Of a stretch of DNA of 64,000 nucleotides, positions 9,539-19,472 are shown one piece after another (position 1 is the first letter of the stretch; each line of letters starts with the position of its first letter). The stretch is from Kutzneria chonburiensis (GTDB lineage: Bacteria; Actinomycetota; Actinomycetes; Mycobacteriales; Pseudonocardiaceae): assembly GCF_028622115.1 (NCBI RefSeq), contig NZ_CP097263.1, positions 7,626,001 through 7,690,000 on the forward strand, in the 5' to 3' direction. Position numbers and translations under genes: made by a program. The notes below the pieces were generated by a model. It did no database searches. It saw only the letters and a program-made list of their open reading frames with translations, and had not been told where the DNA came from.

Positions 9539-9850
9539 ATGGCCGAGCAGACGGAGACGCACGCGCGCGGCAGGGTGATCGGCATCGTCGCCGCCGTCCT
9601 GCGGTGGATCGGCACGATCATCGCCGTCATCCTCGTCGCGCACGTGCTGCTCACCGTCTTCGGCGCCAACCCGGACAACCCCATCACCACGTTCGTCCGG
9701 TCCTGGGCCGACCCGCTGGCGCTGGCCTTCCGCGACCTGTTCACGCCGGCCGACGGCAAGCTCCGCGTGCTGGCCAACTACGGCCTGGCCGCGATCTTCT
9801 GGCTCATCGTCACCAGCATCGTCGTGCGTCTGGTGCGCCGCCTCGGCTAG
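9539..9850 (+). CDS. Small two-helix membrane protein, YggT-like (third of three)
   Basis: 103 aa. Contains IGTIIAVILVAHVLLTVFGA, nearly the same as the previous gene, then NPDNPITTFVRSWADPLAL and NYGLAAIFWLIVTSIV. The second and third copies are closest to each other. Ends in a 4-bp convergent overlap with the nitroreductase gene. Confidence 0.68.
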   Translation: MAEQTETHARGRVIGIVAAVLRWIGTIIAVILVAHVLLTVFGANPDNPITTFVRSWADPLALAFRDLFTPADGKLRVLANYGLAAIFWLIVTSIVVRLVRRLG

Positions 9851-10407
9851 AAGGCGGCGGTGCCCCAGGTTTCCGTGAAGACGAGCTCCGACAAGGGCTT
9901 GCGGACGCGAGGGGCGACCTCGCGGGCGGCCAAGTCCTCGGGCAGCAGGGACGGGGAGCCCAGAACGCCGACGGCGATGACGACGACGGCGCGCGCCACC
10001 GGCGGCAAGCCGAAAGAGGTGGCGATGGCCTCGGGGGAGAAGCCGCCCATCTGGTGGGCGACGAGGCCCTCGGCGACGGCCTGGAGCACGAGGTTCTGCC
10101 CGGCGAGCCCGAGGACGTAGTCGGGCTTGGGCATGGGGCGGCCGGTCGAATCCTCGGTGAGGACGCAGCCGACGATCAAGGCCGAGGCGGCGCCGGCCCA
10201 CGACTGGTTGCCGGGCCGCAAGGCGGCGAAGATCTGCTGGAAGGCCTGATCGCCACGACGGCCGACGAGCCAGCGGGCGGGCTGGGTGTTGCCGGAGGAA
10301 GCGGCCCAGCGGGCGGCCTCGAACAAGGACTCGAGCTGCGCGTCGGTGATCTTGGCGGCGGGGTCGAGGGCCCGTGGGCTCCAACGCTCGCTGATGAGGG
10401 GATGCAC
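9847..10407 (-). CDS. Nitroreductase-family FMN protein
   Basis: 186 aa. Starts ISERWSPRALDPAAKIT, the usual opening of the family, then LFEAARWAASSGNTQPARW (FMN-phosphate contact region), LGLAGQNLVLQAVAEGLVAHQMGGF and a C-terminal RKPLSELVF. Members reduce nitro compounds or quinones with NAD(P)H in the cytosol; the substrate is unknown. It follows the glycosyltransferase gene by 1 bp, so the two are co-transcribed. Confidence 0.88.
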   Translation of the reverse strand: MHPLISERWSPRALDPAAKITDAQLESLFEAARWAASSGNTQPARWLVGRRGDQAFQQIFAALRPGNQSWAGAASALIVGCVLTEDSTGRPMPKPDYVLGLAGQNLVLQAVAEGLVAHQMGGFSPEAIATSFGLPPVARAVVVIAVGVLGSPSLLPEDLAAREVAPRVRKPLSELVFTETWGTAAF

Positions 10408-10408
10408 C

Positions 10409-11578
10409 TCAAATAGCGTAGGGCCACGCGGTGATGGAGTAGGCGCCGAACCAGGCGCTCATGACGGCGACGCCGGCCAAGGTGAGCCACTGGGTGCTGC
10501 CGAGCCGCCGGACGAGAGCCATGCCGAGCGGGATGAGCAGCACGAACGCAGGCAGCATGAGCCGGGCCTTGGAGTTCATCAACCCGTTGGAACCGAGGTC
10601 CATGACCAGTACCGCGATGCCGTACGCGATCAACGGCCACGGCACGCGCCGCCGGATGCACAACACGACCAGCGCGAGCGCGCCGACGCAGAGACCGACA
10701 GTGAGGACCTCCAGTACGGAGCGGCCGGAGGCCAAGGCGTCGAGGGCGAACTTGAACGTGGCGATACCGCCGTCGAACTGGGAGCCCCACCCCCGCTGCT
10801 GCACCTCGAACCAGCCGTCCCAACGGCCGGTGCGAACCCCGACCCAGGCCAGATAGCCGACGAGCCCGACCGGCGACACCAAGGCGCCGACCCAAGGCCG
10901 CCAACCGTCCTCACGGCGCACGATGGCGATCACGGCGGCGATGCCGACGGCCACGATCACGGCGGCGGCAGTGGGTCGGACCAGGCCGGACAGGGCACAA
11001 AGCACACCGGCCCAGACCCACCGGCGTTCCAGCAGGAACGCCAACGACCAGATGGCCAAGGCACAGAACAGGGCCTCGGAGTAGGTCATCGACAGCACGA
11101 CGGCCATCGGCGAGGCGGCGAACAGCGCGGCCAGGATGAGCCCGAGCCGCCGGGAGCCGCCGGGCAGCAACGAGCCGAGCCGGACCAGCCCGTACGAGCA
11201 GGCCAGGCCGGCCATCACGGTCACCGCGAAACCGGCGTCGACCAGCGTCACCCCGGGCAGATGGGAGACCAGGCTGGTCAGCGCCGGATAGCCGGGGAAG
11301 AAGGCCAGCAGGTTGCTCTGGTCGTGCTGGAAGTGGGCGTCAACGAGGTCCCCGCCGGCGGCGCCGTAGCCGCCCTGGGCGAGCCCGAGGAACCAGTGTC
11401 CGTCCCACGAAGTGAGAGCAGTGGTGATGGATCGGCCGTTGCGCGCAGCCATCCAGGCGAGCACGACCAGGCCGACCGCACGCACGCCCAGGAACACCAG
11501 AGCGGGCGCGCAGAGGTACGCGACCTGCCGCGACGTGGCGGAACTGGCCTCGGGCCGGGCCGTCGTGATGGCTGACAC
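10409..11578 (-). CDS. Polytopic GT-C glycosyltransferase (PIG-V/mannosyltransferase-like)
   Basis: 389 aa with about nine to ten membrane helices. [16 protein letters not shown] near residue 58 is the extracytoplasmic W-D-[GS]-x-[WH]-[YF] motif of PIG-V-like mannosyltransferases; FFPGYPAL follows. Such enzymes use polyprenyl-phosphate mannose to extend cell-envelope glycans. Donor and acceptor are not known here. Divergent from lysC. Confidence 0.75.
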   Translation of the reverse strand: MSAITTARPEASSATSRQVAYLCAPALVFLGVRAVGLVVLAWMAARNGRSITTALTSWDGHWFLGLAQGGYGAAGGDLVDAHFQHDQSNLLAFFPGYPALTSLVSHLPGVTLVDAGFAVTVMAGLACSYGLVRLGSLLPGGSRRLGLILAALFAASPMAVVLSMTYSEALFCALAIWSLAFLLERRWVWAGVLCALSGLVRPTAAAVIVAVGIAAVIAIVRREDGWRPWVGALVSPVGLVGYLAWVGVRTGRWDGWFEVQQRGWGSQFDGGIATFKFALDALASGRSVLEVLTVGLCVGALALVVLCIRRRVPWPLIAYGIAVLVMDLGSNGLMNSKARLMLPAFVLLIPLGMALVRRLGSTQWLTLAGVAVMSAWFGAYSITAWPYAI

Positions 11579-11668
11579 CCCGATCCCTTCGTCTGGCCAC
11601 CGGGTCCGAAGGCGAGGGTACGCTGCGTCCGGACACGCTCTGGCCCGGTCTGCGAGGAGGTTCGATCA

Positions 11669-12934
11669 GTGGCACTGGTCGTGCAGAAGTACGGCGGCTC
11701 CTCACTGGAAAGTGCCGAGCGGATCAAACGCGTCGCCGAGCGCATCGCCGCCACCAAGCGCGCCGGCAACGACGTGGTCGTGGCCGTCTCGGCGATGGGC
11801 GACTCCACCGACGAGCTGCTGGACCTGGCCTCCCAGGTGGCCCCGGTGCCGCCGGCCCGCGAACTGGACATGCTGCTCACCGCGGGTGAGCGGATCTCCA
11901 TGTCGCTGGTGGCGATGGCCATCCACTCCTTGGGATTCGAGGCGCGCTCGTACACCGGCTCGCAGGCCGGCGTGATCACCACCGCGGTGCACGGCAACGC
12001 CCGCATCATCGACGTCACGCCGGGCCGGATCCAGGACGCGCTGGCCGACGGCGCGATCTGCATCGTGGCCGGCTTCCAGGGCGTCAGCCAGGACAGCAAG
12101 GAGATCACCACGATCGGTCGCGGCGGCACGGACACCACGGCCGTCGCGCTGGCCGCGGCGCTCAAGGCCGACGTCTGCGAGATCTACACCGACGTGGACG
12201 GCGTGTTCAGCGCCGACCCGCGCATCGTCCGCGACGCCAAGCACCTGCCCCAGATCACCTACGAGGAGATGCTGGAGATGGCCGCGGCCGGGGCCAAGGT
12301 GCTGCACCTGCGCTCGGTCGAGTACGCCCGCCGGTACAACGTGCCGCTGCGGGTCCGTTCGTCGTTCAACAACAAGACCGGCACGCTGGTGACCGGGTCG
12401 ATGGAGGACCTTCCCGTGGAGCAGGCGATCATCACCGGCGTCGCGCACGACCGGTCGGAGGCCAAGGTCACCGTGACGGCGGTGCCGGACCACCCGGGCA
12501 TCGCGGCCCGCATCTTCCGCGTCGTCGCCGACGCCGAGGTCGACATCGACATGGTCGTGCAGAACGTCTCCCAGGTCGCCACCGGCCGCACCGACATCAC
12601 CTTCACGCTGCCCAAGTCCGACGGCCCGCGGGCGGTGGCCGCGCTGGAGAAGGCCAAGCCGGAGATCGGCCACAGCGGCGTGCTCTACGACGACCACGTT
12701 GGCAAGGTGTCGCTGATCGGCGCGGGCATGCGCTCGCACCCCGGCGTCACGGCGACCTTCTGCGAGGCGCTGTCCACGGCCGGCGTCAACATCGAGATCA
12801 TCTCCACCTCGGAGATCCGGATCTCGGTCATCTGCCGGGATACCCAGTTGGATGACGCGGTCCGTGCCCTGCACGATGCGTTCGAACTCGGCGGCGACGA
12901 AGAGGCCGTCGTCTACGCGGGGAGCGGTCGATGA
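11669..12934 (+). CDS. lysC: Aspartokinase (alpha, with internal beta-subunit start)
   Basis: 421 aa from GTG 11669 behind GAGGAGG. Phosphorylates aspartate at the entry to Lys/Thr/Met synthesis (and diaminopimelate for the wall). Kinase motif KYGGSS at residues 7-12, GRGGTDTTA near 152, then two C-terminal ACT domains (about 265-420) for feedback control. As in Corynebacterium, an in-frame ATG at 12401 ([14 protein letters not shown]) could start the separate regulatory beta subunit of 177 aa. The stop overlaps asd by 4 bp. No lysine riboswitch was seen in the 90 bp upstream. Confidence 0.96.
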   Translation: MALVVQKYGGSSLESAERIKRVAERIAATKRAGNDVVVAVSAMGDSTDELLDLASQVAPVPPARELDMLLTAGERISMSLVAMAIHSLGFEARSYTGSQAGVITTAVHGNARIIDVTPGRIQDALADGAICIVAGFQGVSQDSKEITTIGRGGTDTTAVALAAALKADVCEIYTDVDGVFSADPRIVRDAKHLPQITYEEMLEMAAAGAKVLHLRSVEYARRYNVPLRVRSSFNNKTGTLVTGSMEDLPVEQAIITGVAHDRSEAKVTVTAVPDHPGIAARIFRVVADAEVDIDMVVQNVSQVATGRTDITFTLPKSDGPRAVAALEKAKPEIGHSGVLYDDHVGKVSLIGAGMRSHPGVTATFCEALSTAGVNIEIISTSEIRISVICRDTQLDDAVRALHDAFELGGDEEAVVYAGSGR

Positions 12935-14019
12935 GCACCACCACCAGGAGTTCTGGCAGTCCTGTTCTTGCCCTGGTCGGAGCGACCGGCGCCGTGGGCA
13001 GCGTGATGATCGAGATCATCAACGCCCGTGAGACGGTGCCGTGGGGCGAGATCCGGCTGATCGCGTCGGCCCGCTCGGCCGGCCGCAAGCTGACCGTGCG
13101 CGGCGAGGAGATCACCGTTCAGGCGCTCGCGCCCGAGGTGTTCGACGGCGTCGACATCGCCATGTTCGACGTGCCGGACGAGATCTCGGCCGAGTGGGCC
13201 CCGATCGCCGCCGAGCGCGGCGCGATCGCGGTGGACAACTCCGGCGCGTTCCGTATGGACGACGAGGTGCCGCTGGTGGTGCCGGAGGTCAACGCGCACA
13301 AGGCGACCGAGCGTCCGCGCGGCATCATCGCCAACCCCAACTGCACGACGCTGTCGATGATGGCGGCGCTGGGCGCGCTGCACCGCGAGTTCGGCCTCAA
13401 GGAGCTCGTGGTCGCCTCCTACCAGGCGGTTTCCGGCGCCGGCGCGCCCGGCATCGACCGCCTGTACGAGGAGCTGTCGGTCGTGGCCGGCAAGCAGCTC
13501 GGCGTCAAGGCCGGCGATGTCCGCGAGGCGCTGCTGGCCGCCGGCCTGGACTTCGAGAGCTCGCCGTTCCCGGCCCCGCTGGCGCTGAACGTGGTGCCGT
13601 GGGCCGGTTCCTACAAGGGCGACGGCTGGACCTCGGAGGAGCTCAAGGTCCGCAACGAGTCCCGCAAGATCCTCGGCATCCCCGACCTCAAGGTCTCCGC
13701 GACCTGCGTGCGGGTCCCGGTCATCACCACGCACTCGCTGGCCGTGCACGCCACGTTCGAGCGCGAGGTGACGGTGGAGCAGGCGCACAAGGTGTTCGCC
13801 GCGCAGCCGACGATCGTGCTGGTGGACGAGCCGGAGCAGAAGAGGTTCCCGACGCCGGCGGACGTGGTCGGCGAGGACCCGACCTACGTCGGCCGGGTGC
13901 GCCAGGCGCTGGACTTCCCGAACACGCTGGACTTCTTCGTGTGCGGCGACAACCTGCGCAAGGGCGCCGCGCTCAACACCTACGAGATCGCCGAGACGCT
14001 CGCGCCCGAGTTCAGCTGA
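12931..14019 (+). CDS. asd: Aspartate-semialdehyde dehydrogenase
   Basis: 362 aa, ATGA overlap with lysC. Reduces aspartyl phosphate to the semialdehyde with NADPH, the next step after LysC. NADP-binding [10 protein letters not shown] near residue 17, catalytic Cys in ANPNCTT (about 138), [11 protein letters not shown], and the substrate-binding His in TTHSLAVH. About 20 residues longer than E. coli-type enzymes because of a Thr/Ser-rich N-terminus. Confidence 0.95.
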   Translation: MSTTTRSSGSPVLALVGATGAVGSVMIEIINARETVPWGEIRLIASARSAGRKLTVRGEEITVQALAPEVFDGVDIAMFDVPDEISAEWAPIAAERGAIAVDNSGAFRMDDEVPLVVPEVNAHKATERPRGIIANPNCTTLSMMAALGALHREFGLKELVVASYQAVSGAGAPGIDRLYEELSVVAGKQLGVKAGDVREALLAAGLDFESSPFPAPLALNVVPWAGSYKGDGWTSEELKVRNESRKILGIPDLKVSATCVRVPVITTHSLAVHATFEREVTVEQAHKVFAAQPTIVLVDEPEQKRFPTPADVVGEDPTYVGRVRQALDFPNTLDFFVCGDNLRKGAALNTYEIAETLAPEFS

Positions 14020-14026
14020 GGCAGCG

Positions 14027-15478
14027 ATGACCGGGGTCGTGTTGGGTGTCGACCTCGGCACCACGGCGACGAAGGTGGTCGCCACCCGGCTGGACGGCCG
14101 GGTGGTGGCCACCGCCGAGCAGGGCTATGCCCTGGAGACGGGTGAGCACGGCGAAGCCGTGCAGGATCCGCAGGCCGTGCTGGCCGCGGCCACCAAGGCC
14201 CTGACCGAGTGCGTCGAGCGGGTCGACGGCGAGATAGAAGCCCTGTCGTTCAGCTCGGCCATGCACACGCTGCTGGCGCTCGACGGCAACTGTGAGCCGC
14301 TCACCCCGGCCCTGAGCTGGGCCGATCACCGCGCCGCCGACATCGCCAAACGTTTGCGGGCCGATGAGCAACTGGCCCTCGACCTGCACGCGGCGACCGG
14401 CGCCCCGGTGCATCCGTCGTTCCCGCTGACCAAGCTGGCCTGGTTCGCCGAGCATGAGCCGGAACTGTGCACCCGGGCGGTGAAGTGGGCCGGCCTCAAG
14501 GACTACGTGCTGGCCAAGTTCACCGGTCGGCTGGTCACCGAGCACTCCAACGCCTCCGGCACCGGCATGCTCGATATGCGCCGGCTGGCCTGGCACGAGC
14601 CGGCGCTGGCCATCGCCGGCGTGCACCCGGACCAACTGCCGCACCTGGTCGAGCCGACCAAGGCGCTGGCCATGGCCAACGGCATCGGCGGTCTGCCGAG
14701 CGGCTTGCCGGTGATCGCCGGCGGTGGTGACGGTCCGCTGGCCAACCTGGGTGTCGGCGCTGTGCGGCCGGGCATGGCGGCGCTGTCGCTGGGCACCAGC
14801 GGTGCGCTCAGGGTCGTCCGCGACCGGCCCGGCGTCGACGAGCGCGGCCGAGTCTTCTGCTACGCCCTGGCCGACGGGCTCTGGGTGCTCGGCGGTTCGG
14901 TGAGCAACGGCGGCGTGGTGGCGCAGTGGGCGTCCGAAGTCTTCGGCGTGCCAATGCCAGAGTTGTTGGCGGAGGCCGAATCGGAGCCGCCGGGCGCGGC
15001 CGGGCTGTTGGCGTTGCCGTACCTGCTGGGCGAGCGGGCGCCGTGGTGGGATCCGGACCCGCGGGCCGTGCTGGTCGGCCTGCGCCGCGAGCACGGTCGG
15101 GCCGTGATCACCCGGGCCATGATCGAGGGCGTCGGCCAGCAGCTGGCCTTGGTCCTCGATGCCGTACGGGATGCCGGCGCAGCCGTGCACGAGATTCGGG
15201 CCACCGGCGGCGCTTTCCGCGGTCCACTGTGGAGCTCGGTGGTCGCGGCTGCGTTCGGCCAGGAGCTGTCCTTTGTGGACGGCAACGAGGGATCCGGTGT
15301 GGGAGCGGCACTTCTGGGCTGGCGGGCGCTGGGCGAGCTGCCGTCCCTCGACGCGGCCGCGGACCTGGTGACGCCGGTCGGCACGGTCGCGCCCGAGGAG
15401 ATCGCCAGCCGCCGGATGGCCCGCAACCGCCCCGCGCTGGAACGGATCTACGAGGCGCTCAGGGAACTCGACAGCTGA
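14027..15478 (+). CDS. FGGY-family carbohydrate kinase, gluconokinase-like
   Basis: 483 aa, 7 bp after asd. ATP-dependent sugar kinase with the two actin-like domains: GVDLGTTATKVVA near residue 7, SSAMHTLLALD (substrate loop), GTGMLDMRRLAW, GGGDGPLANLGVG and SLGTSGALR, then GGAFRGPLWSSVVA. The SSAMH and GGGDGP motifs fit gluconokinase better than xylulokinase or glycerol kinase. The substrate is inferred. Overlaps the convergent MFS gene by 31 bp. Confidence 0.82.
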   Translation: MTGVVLGVDLGTTATKVVATRLDGRVVATAEQGYALETGEHGEAVQDPQAVLAAATKALTECVERVDGEIEALSFSSAMHTLLALDGNCEPLTPALSWADHRAADIAKRLRADEQLALDLHAATGAPVHPSFPLTKLAWFAEHEPELCTRAVKWAGLKDYVLAKFTGRLVTEHSNASGTGMLDMRRLAWHEPALAIAGVHPDQLPHLVEPTKALAMANGIGGLPSGLPVIAGGGDGPLANLGVGAVRPGMAALSLGTSGALRVVRDRPGVDERGRVFCYALADGLWVLGGSVSNGGVVAQWASEVFGVPMPELLAEAESEPPGAAGLLALPYLLGERAPWWDPDPRAVLVGLRREHGRAVITRAMIEGVGQQLALVLDAVRDAGAAVHEIRATGGAFRGPLWSSVVAAAFGQELSFVDGNEGSGVGAALLGWRALGELPSLDAAADLVTPVGTVAPEEIASRRMARNRPALERIYEALRELDS

Positions 15479-16647
15479 CGCTGGCTGAGCTTGTGCCCGC
15501 CAAGGGCGACGGCTGTCGCCACACCCAGCAGCCCCACCCCGCCGGCCGCGACGAAGCCCCACAGCGGCATCGAGTTGTCCATCACGAAGCCGATCAGTGG
15601 CGCGCCGATGGCCGCCCCGACGGTGTACGCCGAGCTGTAGACGCCCATCACCGTGCCGCGCACCGACTCCGGCGCCAGCCGTGTCACCGCGTCCGAGGTG
15701 GACGAGAACGTGGGCGCGCACAGCAAGCCGTTGGGCACCAGGGCCAGCGCCAGCAGCCACCACTGCCCGGCCAGCAGACCGACCGGCACCATCGTCACGC
15801 CGACCAGCGCCATCAGCACCACCAGCGGCAGCGGCCGTCGCATCGCGCCGTGCACGATGCCGCCGACCACCGAGGCCAGGCACCACACCGCGATCACCAG
15901 CCCGGACCAGCCCACCTGCCCGGAGACCCGCAGCGCCGCCACGATCGCCACCTCGGCCCCGGCCATGATCAGCACCATCGCGCCGGCCAGCACCAGCACC
16001 GCGATCATCGGCCCGCGCAGCCAGGACAGCAGCGGCACGTGGCCGTGCTGCGCGGCCTCCTCGGATTTCACCGGCGGATCCAGCACGTACAGCCACACGC
16101 CGGACAGCACGGTGCCCGTGCCGACGCACAACATCGCCGTGGTCGAGGAGAAGGCCGTGGTCAGGAACACGCCGGCGGAGGGGCCGACCATGTACGAGAT
16201 CTCGGTCAGCACCGAGTCCAGCGAGAAGGCCGGCCGGCGATAGCTGTCGTCCTCAGGCAGCAGCGCGACCATCGCCTGCCGGCCGATGGACATCACCGGC
16301 AGGGCCAGCAGGCCGCCGACGAACGACAGCACCATCAGGCCCCAGTACGGCAGCCAGGGCGCGGCGGCCCAGAACACGCCGGCGGCGATCGTGGCCAGCA
16401 GCAGCACCCGGCGCAATCCGCGCCGGTCGAGCAGCCGGCCCATCAGGGGTCCGCCCAGCGCCATGCCGAGCGTCGTGGCCGCCGCCACCGCGCCGGCCTC
16501 GCCGTAGCCCATGCCCAGGCCGAGCACGACGTGCAGGGTGATGGTCACGCCCGCGGCCGCCACCGGGATACGGGCCAGCCCGGTGACCACGAACAACATG
16601 CGCACACCGGGGAGCGCCGTCACCCGGCCGTAGGACGTCAGGACCAC
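15448..16647 (-). CDS. MFS transporter
   Basis: 399 aa, 12 predicted helices. The loop 2-3 signature is present as GGPLMGRLLDRRGLRR (about residues 68-83). The second half has RGTVMGVYSSAYTVGAAIGAPLIG. Start GTG 16647. Resembles sugar/drug exporters of the MFS_1 group. The substrate is not deducible. A related transporter lies at 59264 in this window. Confidence 0.85.
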   Translation of the reverse strand: MVLTSYGRVTALPGVRMLFVVTGLARIPVAAAGVTITLHVVLGLGMGYGEAGAVAAATTLGMALGGPLMGRLLDRRGLRRVLLLATIAAGVFWAAAPWLPYWGLMVLSFVGGLLALPVMSIGRQAMVALLPEDDSYRRPAFSLDSVLTEISYMVGPSAGVFLTTAFSSTTAMLCVGTGTVLSGVWLYVLDPPVKSEEAAQHGHVPLLSWLRGPMIAVLVLAGAMVLIMAGAEVAIVAALRVSGQVGWSGLVIAVWCLASVVGGIVHGAMRRPLPLVVLMALVGVTMVPVGLLAGQWWLLALALVPNGLLCAPTFSSTSDAVTRLAPESVRGTVMGVYSSAYTVGAAIGAPLIGFVMDNSMPLWGFVAAGGVGLLGVATAVALGGHKLSQRQLSSSLSAS

Positions 16648-16688
16648 CCACCGATGTCACTAGGTACCGGGCCGTCGGCGCAACCGAT

Positions 16689-16707
16689 TTCTTGTCTGAC
16701 TCAAGAA
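16689..16707. promoter_or_regulatory. Dyad upstream of the Fur-family gene
   Basis: TTCTTG-N7-CAAGAA lies 23 bp before the ATG of the Fur-family regulator, in an AT-rich island. Position and symmetry suit autoregulation by the encoded metalloregulator. The sequence is not a canonical iron box. Confidence 0.5.
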
Positions 16708-16729
16708 AACGTGCTGAGCTGGTCTAGAC

Positions 16730-17188
16730 ATGGCTACCGACCAAGCAAACGTGGAGACCCTGCGGCGCCAACTGCGCACCGCCGGGCTGCGGGTGACCGC
16801 GCCGCGGCTGGCCGTCCTGGAGTGGCTTTCCGGTCACCCTCACACCACCGCTGACCAGGTCGCGGGCGGAGTTCGCGGCCAGATCGGCTCGGTGTCGACG
16901 CAGGCCGTGTACGACGTGCTCAACGCCTGCGTGCGGGCCGACCTGGTCCGCCGGATCGAGCCCGCCGGCTCGCCGGCCCGGTTCGAGACGCGCACCGGTG
17001 ACAACCATCACCACCTGGTCTGCCGTGGCTGCGGCCGGACCGAGGACGTGGACTGCGTGGTCGGCCCGGCGCCGTGCCTTGAGCCGTCCGACTCGATGGG
17101 CTTCACCGTGGCCGAAGCCGAGGTCGTGTTCTGGGGCTACTGCCCGGCCTGCCAGGCGGCTCAGGCCAGCCAGCTGCCGACCGGGTAG
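16730..17188 (+). CDS. Fur-family metalloregulator (FurA/CatR-like)
   Basis: 152 aa. Winged helix in residues 10-85 ([41 protein letters not shown]). Metal ligands in [18 protein letters not shown]; structural CPAC near the C-terminus. Close in pattern to FurA regulators that repress katG in mycobacteria and Streptomyces, but no catalase gene follows. A 28-bp overlap with the convergent hydrolase ends it. ohr and dps lie 1.8-2.2 kb further on, so an oxidative-stress role is plausible. Confidence 0.88.
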   Translation: MATDQANVETLRRQLRTAGLRVTAPRLAVLEWLSGHPHTTADQVAGGVRGQIGSVSTQAVYDVLNACVRADLVRRIEPAGSPARFETRTGDNHHHLVCRGCGRTEDVDCVVGPAPCLEPSDSMGFTVAEAEVVFWGYCPACQAAQASQLPTG

Positions 17189-18294
17189 CCGTTGAGCTCG
17201 TCGGCGTTGACCGCCTTGCGGCGCGGCCGGCCGTTGCGGCCGATGGCCAGCCCCGTACGCAGGGCGCTGGCCGCCTCCAGGGTGGCTTCCTTGAACGAGC
17301 GTCCGATGCCGGTCATGCTCGCGAAGCCGTGGAACAGGCCCTCGTGCCGACGCAGGACGACCGGCACACCGGCCTCGGCGACCCGGCGGGCGAACAGCTC
17401 GCCTTCGTCACGCAGCGGGTCGAAGCCGGCCGTGGCGATGTACGTCGGCGGCAGCGTGCTGAGGTCCTCGGCCAGCAGCGGCGACACCCGTGGGTCCGTG
17501 CGGGTCGCCGGGTCCGGCACGTAGCGCTCCATGAACCAGTCCATGCCGGTGTCGGTCAGGAAGTAGCCATTGCCGAAGAGCTCCCGCGACCGCCGGCGAA
17601 CGGTCGCGTCCACGGTCGGGTAGAGCAGCAGCAGGAACACCGGGCGCGGGTTGCTCGACCCGGCCTGCAACGCCGTGACGACGGCGAGGTTGCCGCCCGC
17701 GCTGTCGCCGCCGATGGCGATGAGCTTCGGGTCAGCGCCCAGTGACGTCGCCTCGGCCGCGGCCCACTTGAACGCCGCCAGGCAGTCGTCGACCGCGGCC
17801 GGGAACGGGTCCTCCGGGGCGAGCCGGTAGCCGACCGACAACACCCGGACGCCGGCGTTGCGGGCGAGGAACCGGCACAGGTGGTCGTGGCTGTCGACGT
17901 CGCCGATGACAAAACCGCCGCCGTGGAAGAAAAGCAGCAGCGGCGAGCCCTCCGGCAGGTCGCCCGGCCGGTAGAGGCGGGCCGGGAGGTCGCCCGGCAG
18001 CTGGAGATCCTTGGTCGTGACGGGTTCGATCGCCTCGCCGCCGACCAGCTCGCGGCCGGCGGCGATCGAGGCCCGGGCCTGGCGGACGTCGGTGCCGTGC
18101 AGCTCGGTACCGGACAGCTGCTGCATCTTCAGCAGCAGCTGCGCGTCCAGGTCGAGGGTCTGCCCGTCCAGCCGGATCGGCTTGCCGGCCAGCAACCGTC
18201 GCACCGGCGTGGGCAGGGCGAAGACCGCCCGCAGTGCCCGGGCCTGCCACCTGAGCGGAACGGACTGCGCGAGGCTCGCCATGGCCCAGGACAC
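17161..18294 (-). CDS. Alpha/beta hydrolase, HSL-type esterase/lipase
   Basis: 377 aa. Oxyanion motif [11 protein letters not shown] (about residue 122), nucleophile elbow [11 protein letters not shown] (about 197), acid in FDPLRDEGE (about 292) and His in HEGLFHGF (about 322) give a full catalytic triad of the hormone-sensitive lipase family. An N-terminal cap of about 100 residues precedes the core. Start could be ATG 18294 or 18282. Ester substrate unknown; cytoplasmic, no signal peptide. Confidence 0.9.
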   Translation of the reverse strand: MSWAMASLAQSVPLRWQARALRAVFALPTPVRRLLAGKPIRLDGQTLDLDAQLLLKMQQLSGTELHGTDVRQARASIAAGRELVGGEAIEPVTTKDLQLPGDLPARLYRPGDLPEGSPLLLFFHGGGFVIGDVDSHDHLCRFLARNAGVRVLSVGYRLAPEDPFPAAVDDCLAAFKWAAAEATSLGADPKLIAIGGDSAGGNLAVVTALQAGSSNPRPVFLLLLYPTVDATVRRRSRELFGNGYFLTDTGMDWFMERYVPDPATRTDPRVSPLLAEDLSTLPPTYIATAGFDPLRDEGELFARRVAEAGVPVVLRRHEGLFHGFASMTGIGRSFKEATLEAASALRTGLAIGRNGRPRRKAVNADELNGYPVGSWLA

Positions 18295-18325
18295 TACCGG
18301 TCGGTAGGTACCCAGGCGAGGGATC

Positions 18326-18356
18326 TTGACCTCAAGCCCGCTGTAACTCGTACGGT
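18326..18356 (+). promoter_or_regulatory. Promoter of the FMN-reductase gene, probably leaderless
   Basis: TTGACC (18326-18331) and TACGGT (18351-18356) are separated by 19 bp. The -10 box ends 6 bp before ATG 18363 and no Shine-Dalgarno is visible, so transcription probably starts at the A of the start codon. Confidence 0.5.
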
Positions 18357-18362
18357 GGACGT

Positions 18363-18938
18363 ATGACGGTGACGGTGGTGGGGATCGGTGGCTCCTTGCG
18401 GGCCGACTCGCAGTCCGAGCGGGCGCTGCACGTTGCGCTGTCGGGTGCGGAAGAGGCGGGCGCGAAGACGATCGCCGTCACCGGCACGGACCTGGTGCTG
18501 CCGTTCTACGACCCCGCCGTGCCCGAGCGCCCCGAGTCGGCGCGGCGGCTGATCGAACTGCTGCGCGAGGCCGACGGCGTGGTCCTCGTCTCTCCCGGCT
18601 ACCACGGTTCGCTGTCCGGGCTGGTCAAGAACGCCCTCGACTACGTCCAGGACCTCAGCGGAGATCCGCACCCGTTCCTGGACGGCCGGGCGGTCGGCTG
18701 CGTGACCAGCGCGATGGGCTGGCAGGCGGCCGTCAGCACGCTGACCGCGCTGCGCTCCATCGTGCATGCCCTGCGCGGCTGGCCGACGCCGCTGGGTGTC
18801 CCGCTGAACACCGCCGAGGTCCGCTTCGAGGCCGACGGCACGTGTTCCGATCAGCGCGCCTACGACTCACTGCGCCTGGTGGGACGTCAGGTTGCCGAGT
18901 TCGCCCTCGGTGAGGTCGGTCACCACCGGCTACATTGA
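18363..18938 (+). CDS. NADPH-dependent FMN reductase family protein
   Basis: 191 aa flavodoxin-like protein. VGIGGSLRADSQSERAL near residue 5 binds the FMN phosphate; SPGYHGSLSGLVKNALDYV (about 78) is the family signature around the isoalloxazine ring. Supplies reduced flavin or reduces quinones/azo compounds in the cytosol. The first of three redox-stress genes in a row (then ohr and dps), each with its own ribosome site and gaps of 50-60 bp. Confidence 0.9.
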   Translation: MTVTVVGIGGSLRADSQSERALHVALSGAEEAGAKTIAVTGTDLVLPFYDPAVPERPESARRLIELLREADGVVLVSPGYHGSLSGLVKNALDYVQDLSGDPHPFLDGRAVGCVTSAMGWQAAVSTLTALRSIVHALRGWPTPLGVPLNTAEVRFEADGTCSDQRAYDSLRLVGRQVAEFALGEVGHHRLH

Positions 18939-18991
18939 GCCGGGTCGATGCGTTGTACCCGTCAGTAACTTCGTAGGCGAAGGAGAAGACG

Positions 18992-19414
18992 ATGGCAGCG
19001 CTGTACACCGCCGAGGCGATCGCGATCGGTGAGGGCCGCAACGGAGAGGTCCGTTCCTCGGACGGCGTGATCGACGAGATCCTGGCCGTGCCGAAGGAGA
19101 TGGGCGGCCCCGGCGGTGACAAGACCAACCCCGAGCAGCTGTTCGCCGCCGGCTACGCGGCCTGTTTCCACAGCGCCATGCAGGCGGTCGCCCGCCGGCA
19201 GAAGATCAAGCTGCCGGAGACCTCCGTCACCGCCCAGGTGAGCGTGTTCACCCTGGACAACGGCGGTTTCACCCTGGGCGTCGAGCTCGCCGCGCACGTG
19301 CCCGGCTTCGAGCAGGGCGCTGCCGACCAGCTGGTTGCCGCCGCGCACCAGGTGTGCCCCTACTCCAACGCCACCCGCGGCAACATCGAGGTCTCGGTCA
19401 CCGCGACCGTCTGA
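18992..19414 (+). CDS. ohr: Organic hydroperoxide resistance protein
   Basis: 140 aa, AAGGAG ahead of ATG 18992. Thiol peroxidase that reduces fatty-acid hydroperoxides with lipoyl-dependent recycling. Both active-site cysteines are present in AACFHSA (about 53) and QVCPYSNATRGN (about 118). KTNPEQLFAAGYAACF and the C-terminal NIEVSVT are typical. No OhrR regulator lies next to it. Confidence 0.95.
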   Translation: MAALYTAEAIAIGEGRNGEVRSSDGVIDEILAVPKEMGGPGGDKTNPEQLFAAGYAACFHSAMQAVARRQKIKLPETSVTAQVSVFTLDNGGFTLGVELAAHVPGFEQGAADQLVAAAHQVCPYSNATRGNIEVSVTATV

Positions 19415-19472
19415 CTTTTAGCCGCTGTCTCCTCGGGTACTCGACGGTCACGCGAGCCCCGAGGAGGCAGAC

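Noticed and set aside
11579-11668. Riboswitch before lysC
   Set aside because: Only 90 bp and no conserved lysine-riboswitch core; just a GAGGAGG ribosome site is evident.
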